Of a stretch of 32,160 bases of DNA, positions 31,289 through 32,160 are shown piece by piece (position 1 is the stretch's first letter; each line of letters opens with the position of its first letter). A model generated the notes under the pieces. It was not told where the DNA came from, did no database searches, and saw nothing but the letters and a program-made list of their open reading frames with translations. Source of the stretch: Saprospiraceae bacterium (GTDB taxonomy: Bacteria > Bacteroidota > Bacteroidia > Chitinophagales > Saprospiraceae); the NCBI GenBank assembly GCA_027486765.1, contig JAIXOO010000420.1:1-32160 (forward strand), written 5' to 3'. A program made the position numbers and the translations under genes.

Positions 31289-32160
31289 ATGCTTAACTTT
31301 CCGGCGCATTCATCGTTTTACCCAAAAAATATCTTGTTGAGCACACCATTGTTTGAACTCCGCCACATCAGTAAGGCATATCAGCCGGATCAGCTGGTTG
31401 TTGACCAACTCAGTCTGGACTTGCAGGCTGGAGAGATTTTTGGGTTGTTGGGGGAAAGTGGAGCGGGCAAAAGTACCCTCTTACAGTTGGCCGCCAACCT
31501 GATCAACCCCGATGCGGGTGAGGTATGGCTGGAGGGTGAAAAACTGCCATTGCCTAGTGATTTGCTCATTCCGGGGCATCCCGACATCAAAATTGTGCAC
31601 CAGGATTACCAACTTTCGGCTACTCTTTCGGTGCGGGAGAACATTCGTTACGCATTGCGCTACTACGAAAAAGAATTCCGTGACGCCCGCATTGAAGAGC
31701 TGTTGGAATTGTGCCAATTGCAGGACCTGGCTGAACGCCCTACCAAGCTGCTCTCTGGAGGTGAAAAACAACGCACGGCCATTGCCCGAGCCCTGGCTGA
31801 AGAAGCCCGGATTTTATTGCTGGACGAACCCTTTGCCAATCTGGATTTGCCCAACAATCGTCGCTTGGCGGAAACCATCCGCAATTCGGTGGCACAAACC
31901 GGAGCTGCTTGTATTTTTGTCACCCATCACGCGACTGATGCTTTGGGATTGTCGCAACGGATGGGTATTTTGCAGGCAGGCCGTTTGGTACAGGTTGGTA
32001 CTCCGCGGGAGATTTATCATCAACCATGCAACGCTTATGTGGCAGGTTTGACCGGAGAGGCCAATATTTTGGAGCAAAAACTGGTCATGCAGTATTTTGG
32101 AGCACACAACTGGCAAGTTTTACCCGACGACCGGGTGCTCATCCGTCCGGAATATTTGAA
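31289..32160 (+). CDS. ABC transporter ATP-binding protein (PotA/FbpC-like), 3' end outside the window
   Basis: The ATG at 31289 opens a frame that runs 290 codons to the window edge. All ABC motifs are present: Walker A GESGAGKST (55-63), Q-loop VHQDYQ with Gln105, signature LSGGEKQR (155-162), Walker B ILLLDEP (175-181), D-loop NLD and the H-loop TH at 212-213. The segment after the ATPase domain (QAGRLVQVGTPREIYHQPCNAYVAGLTGEAN) and the start of a second domain (VLIRPEYL) resemble importer ATPases with a C-terminal TOBE-like domain, such as PotA or FbpC. It would therefore power uptake of a small solute or metal, but the partner permease is not in the window. The first 20 residues have no family match, so a later start (for example TTG at 31349) is possible. 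Confidence 0.88.
   Translation, partial: MLNFPAHSSFYPKNILLSTPLFELRHISKAYQPDQLVVDQLSLDLQAGEIFGLLGESGAGKSTLLQLAANLINPDAGEVWLEGEKLPLPSDLLIPGHPDIKIVHQDYQLSATLSVRENIRYALRYYEKEFRDARIEELLELCQLQDLAERPTKLLSGGEKQRTAIARALAEEARILLLDEPFANLDLPNNRRLAETIRNSVAQTGAACIFVTHHATDALGLSQRMGILQAGRLVQVGTPREIYHQPCNAYVAGLTGEANILEQKLVMQYFGAHNWQVLPDDRVLIRPEYL

Overview
The window looks like chromosomal DNA of a Bacteroidota bacterium, most likely from the Saprospiraceae (a Haliscomenobacter-like organism; this is inferred from gene content, not measured). The support is a SusC/SusD pair, a carboxypeptidase-regulatory-like domain protein, a type IX secretion sorting tail on a xylanase, a DUF4286 protein, start codons without obvious Shine-Dalgarno sequences, and promoter-like TAnnTTTG boxes. 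I see no tRNA, rRNA, CRISPR array, phage gene or insertion sequence. No gene-free stretch exceeds 300 bases.

Layout. 1-455: 5' part of a CNNM/CorC-type membrane protein (minus). 744-4130: small membrane protein, TMTC-like membrane/TPR protein, small secreted regulatory-like-domain protein (plus). 4232-7520: DUF4286 protein (minus), secreted GH10 xylanase (plus), NlpC/P60 peptidase (minus). 7646-12867: surface-sugar region with a DegT-type sugar aminotransferase (minus), divergent from a GT39-type glycosyltransferase, a dTDP-sugar 3,4-ketoisomerase-like cupin and an internally duplicated membrane protein (plus). 13160-26746: a minus-strand polysaccharide utilization locus in transcription order SusC, SusD, divergent GH9-like hydrolase, alpha/alpha-toroid secreted protein, sodium/solute symporter, FAD-dependent oxidoreductase. 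27003-28151: a divergent LacI-type regulator with an IS1-InsA-like zinc ribbon at its N terminus. 28221-32160: zincless Fpg/MutM-like glycosylase, ALDH7-type dehydrogenase, YqeY-like protein, and an ABC ATPase cut by the window end.

How it may work together. The regulator at 27003 probably controls the divergent locus. SusC/SusD would bind and import a glycan, the GH9-like and toroid proteins would process it, the symporter would move the product across the inner membrane and the oxidoreductase would act on it. The substrate cannot be read from the sequence. The aminotransferase and ketoisomerase together suggest a 3-amino-3,6-dideoxyhexose destined for a surface glycan or glycoprotein.

The most unusual signal lies between the genes. 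A series of long hairpins sits just after stop codons at 4139-4230, 6770-6927, 17276-17368, 19931-20097, 23603-23726, 28985-29074 and 30625-30702. Two have perfect arms of 40 and 36 bp. In most of them each arm is itself built from degenerate tandem units of 7 to 11 bp. Unit sequence differs by locus, except that two loci share one. They punctuate convergent gene ends and most junctions of the polysaccharide locus. A separate 24-29 bp element lies upstream of three genes, pointing toward each.
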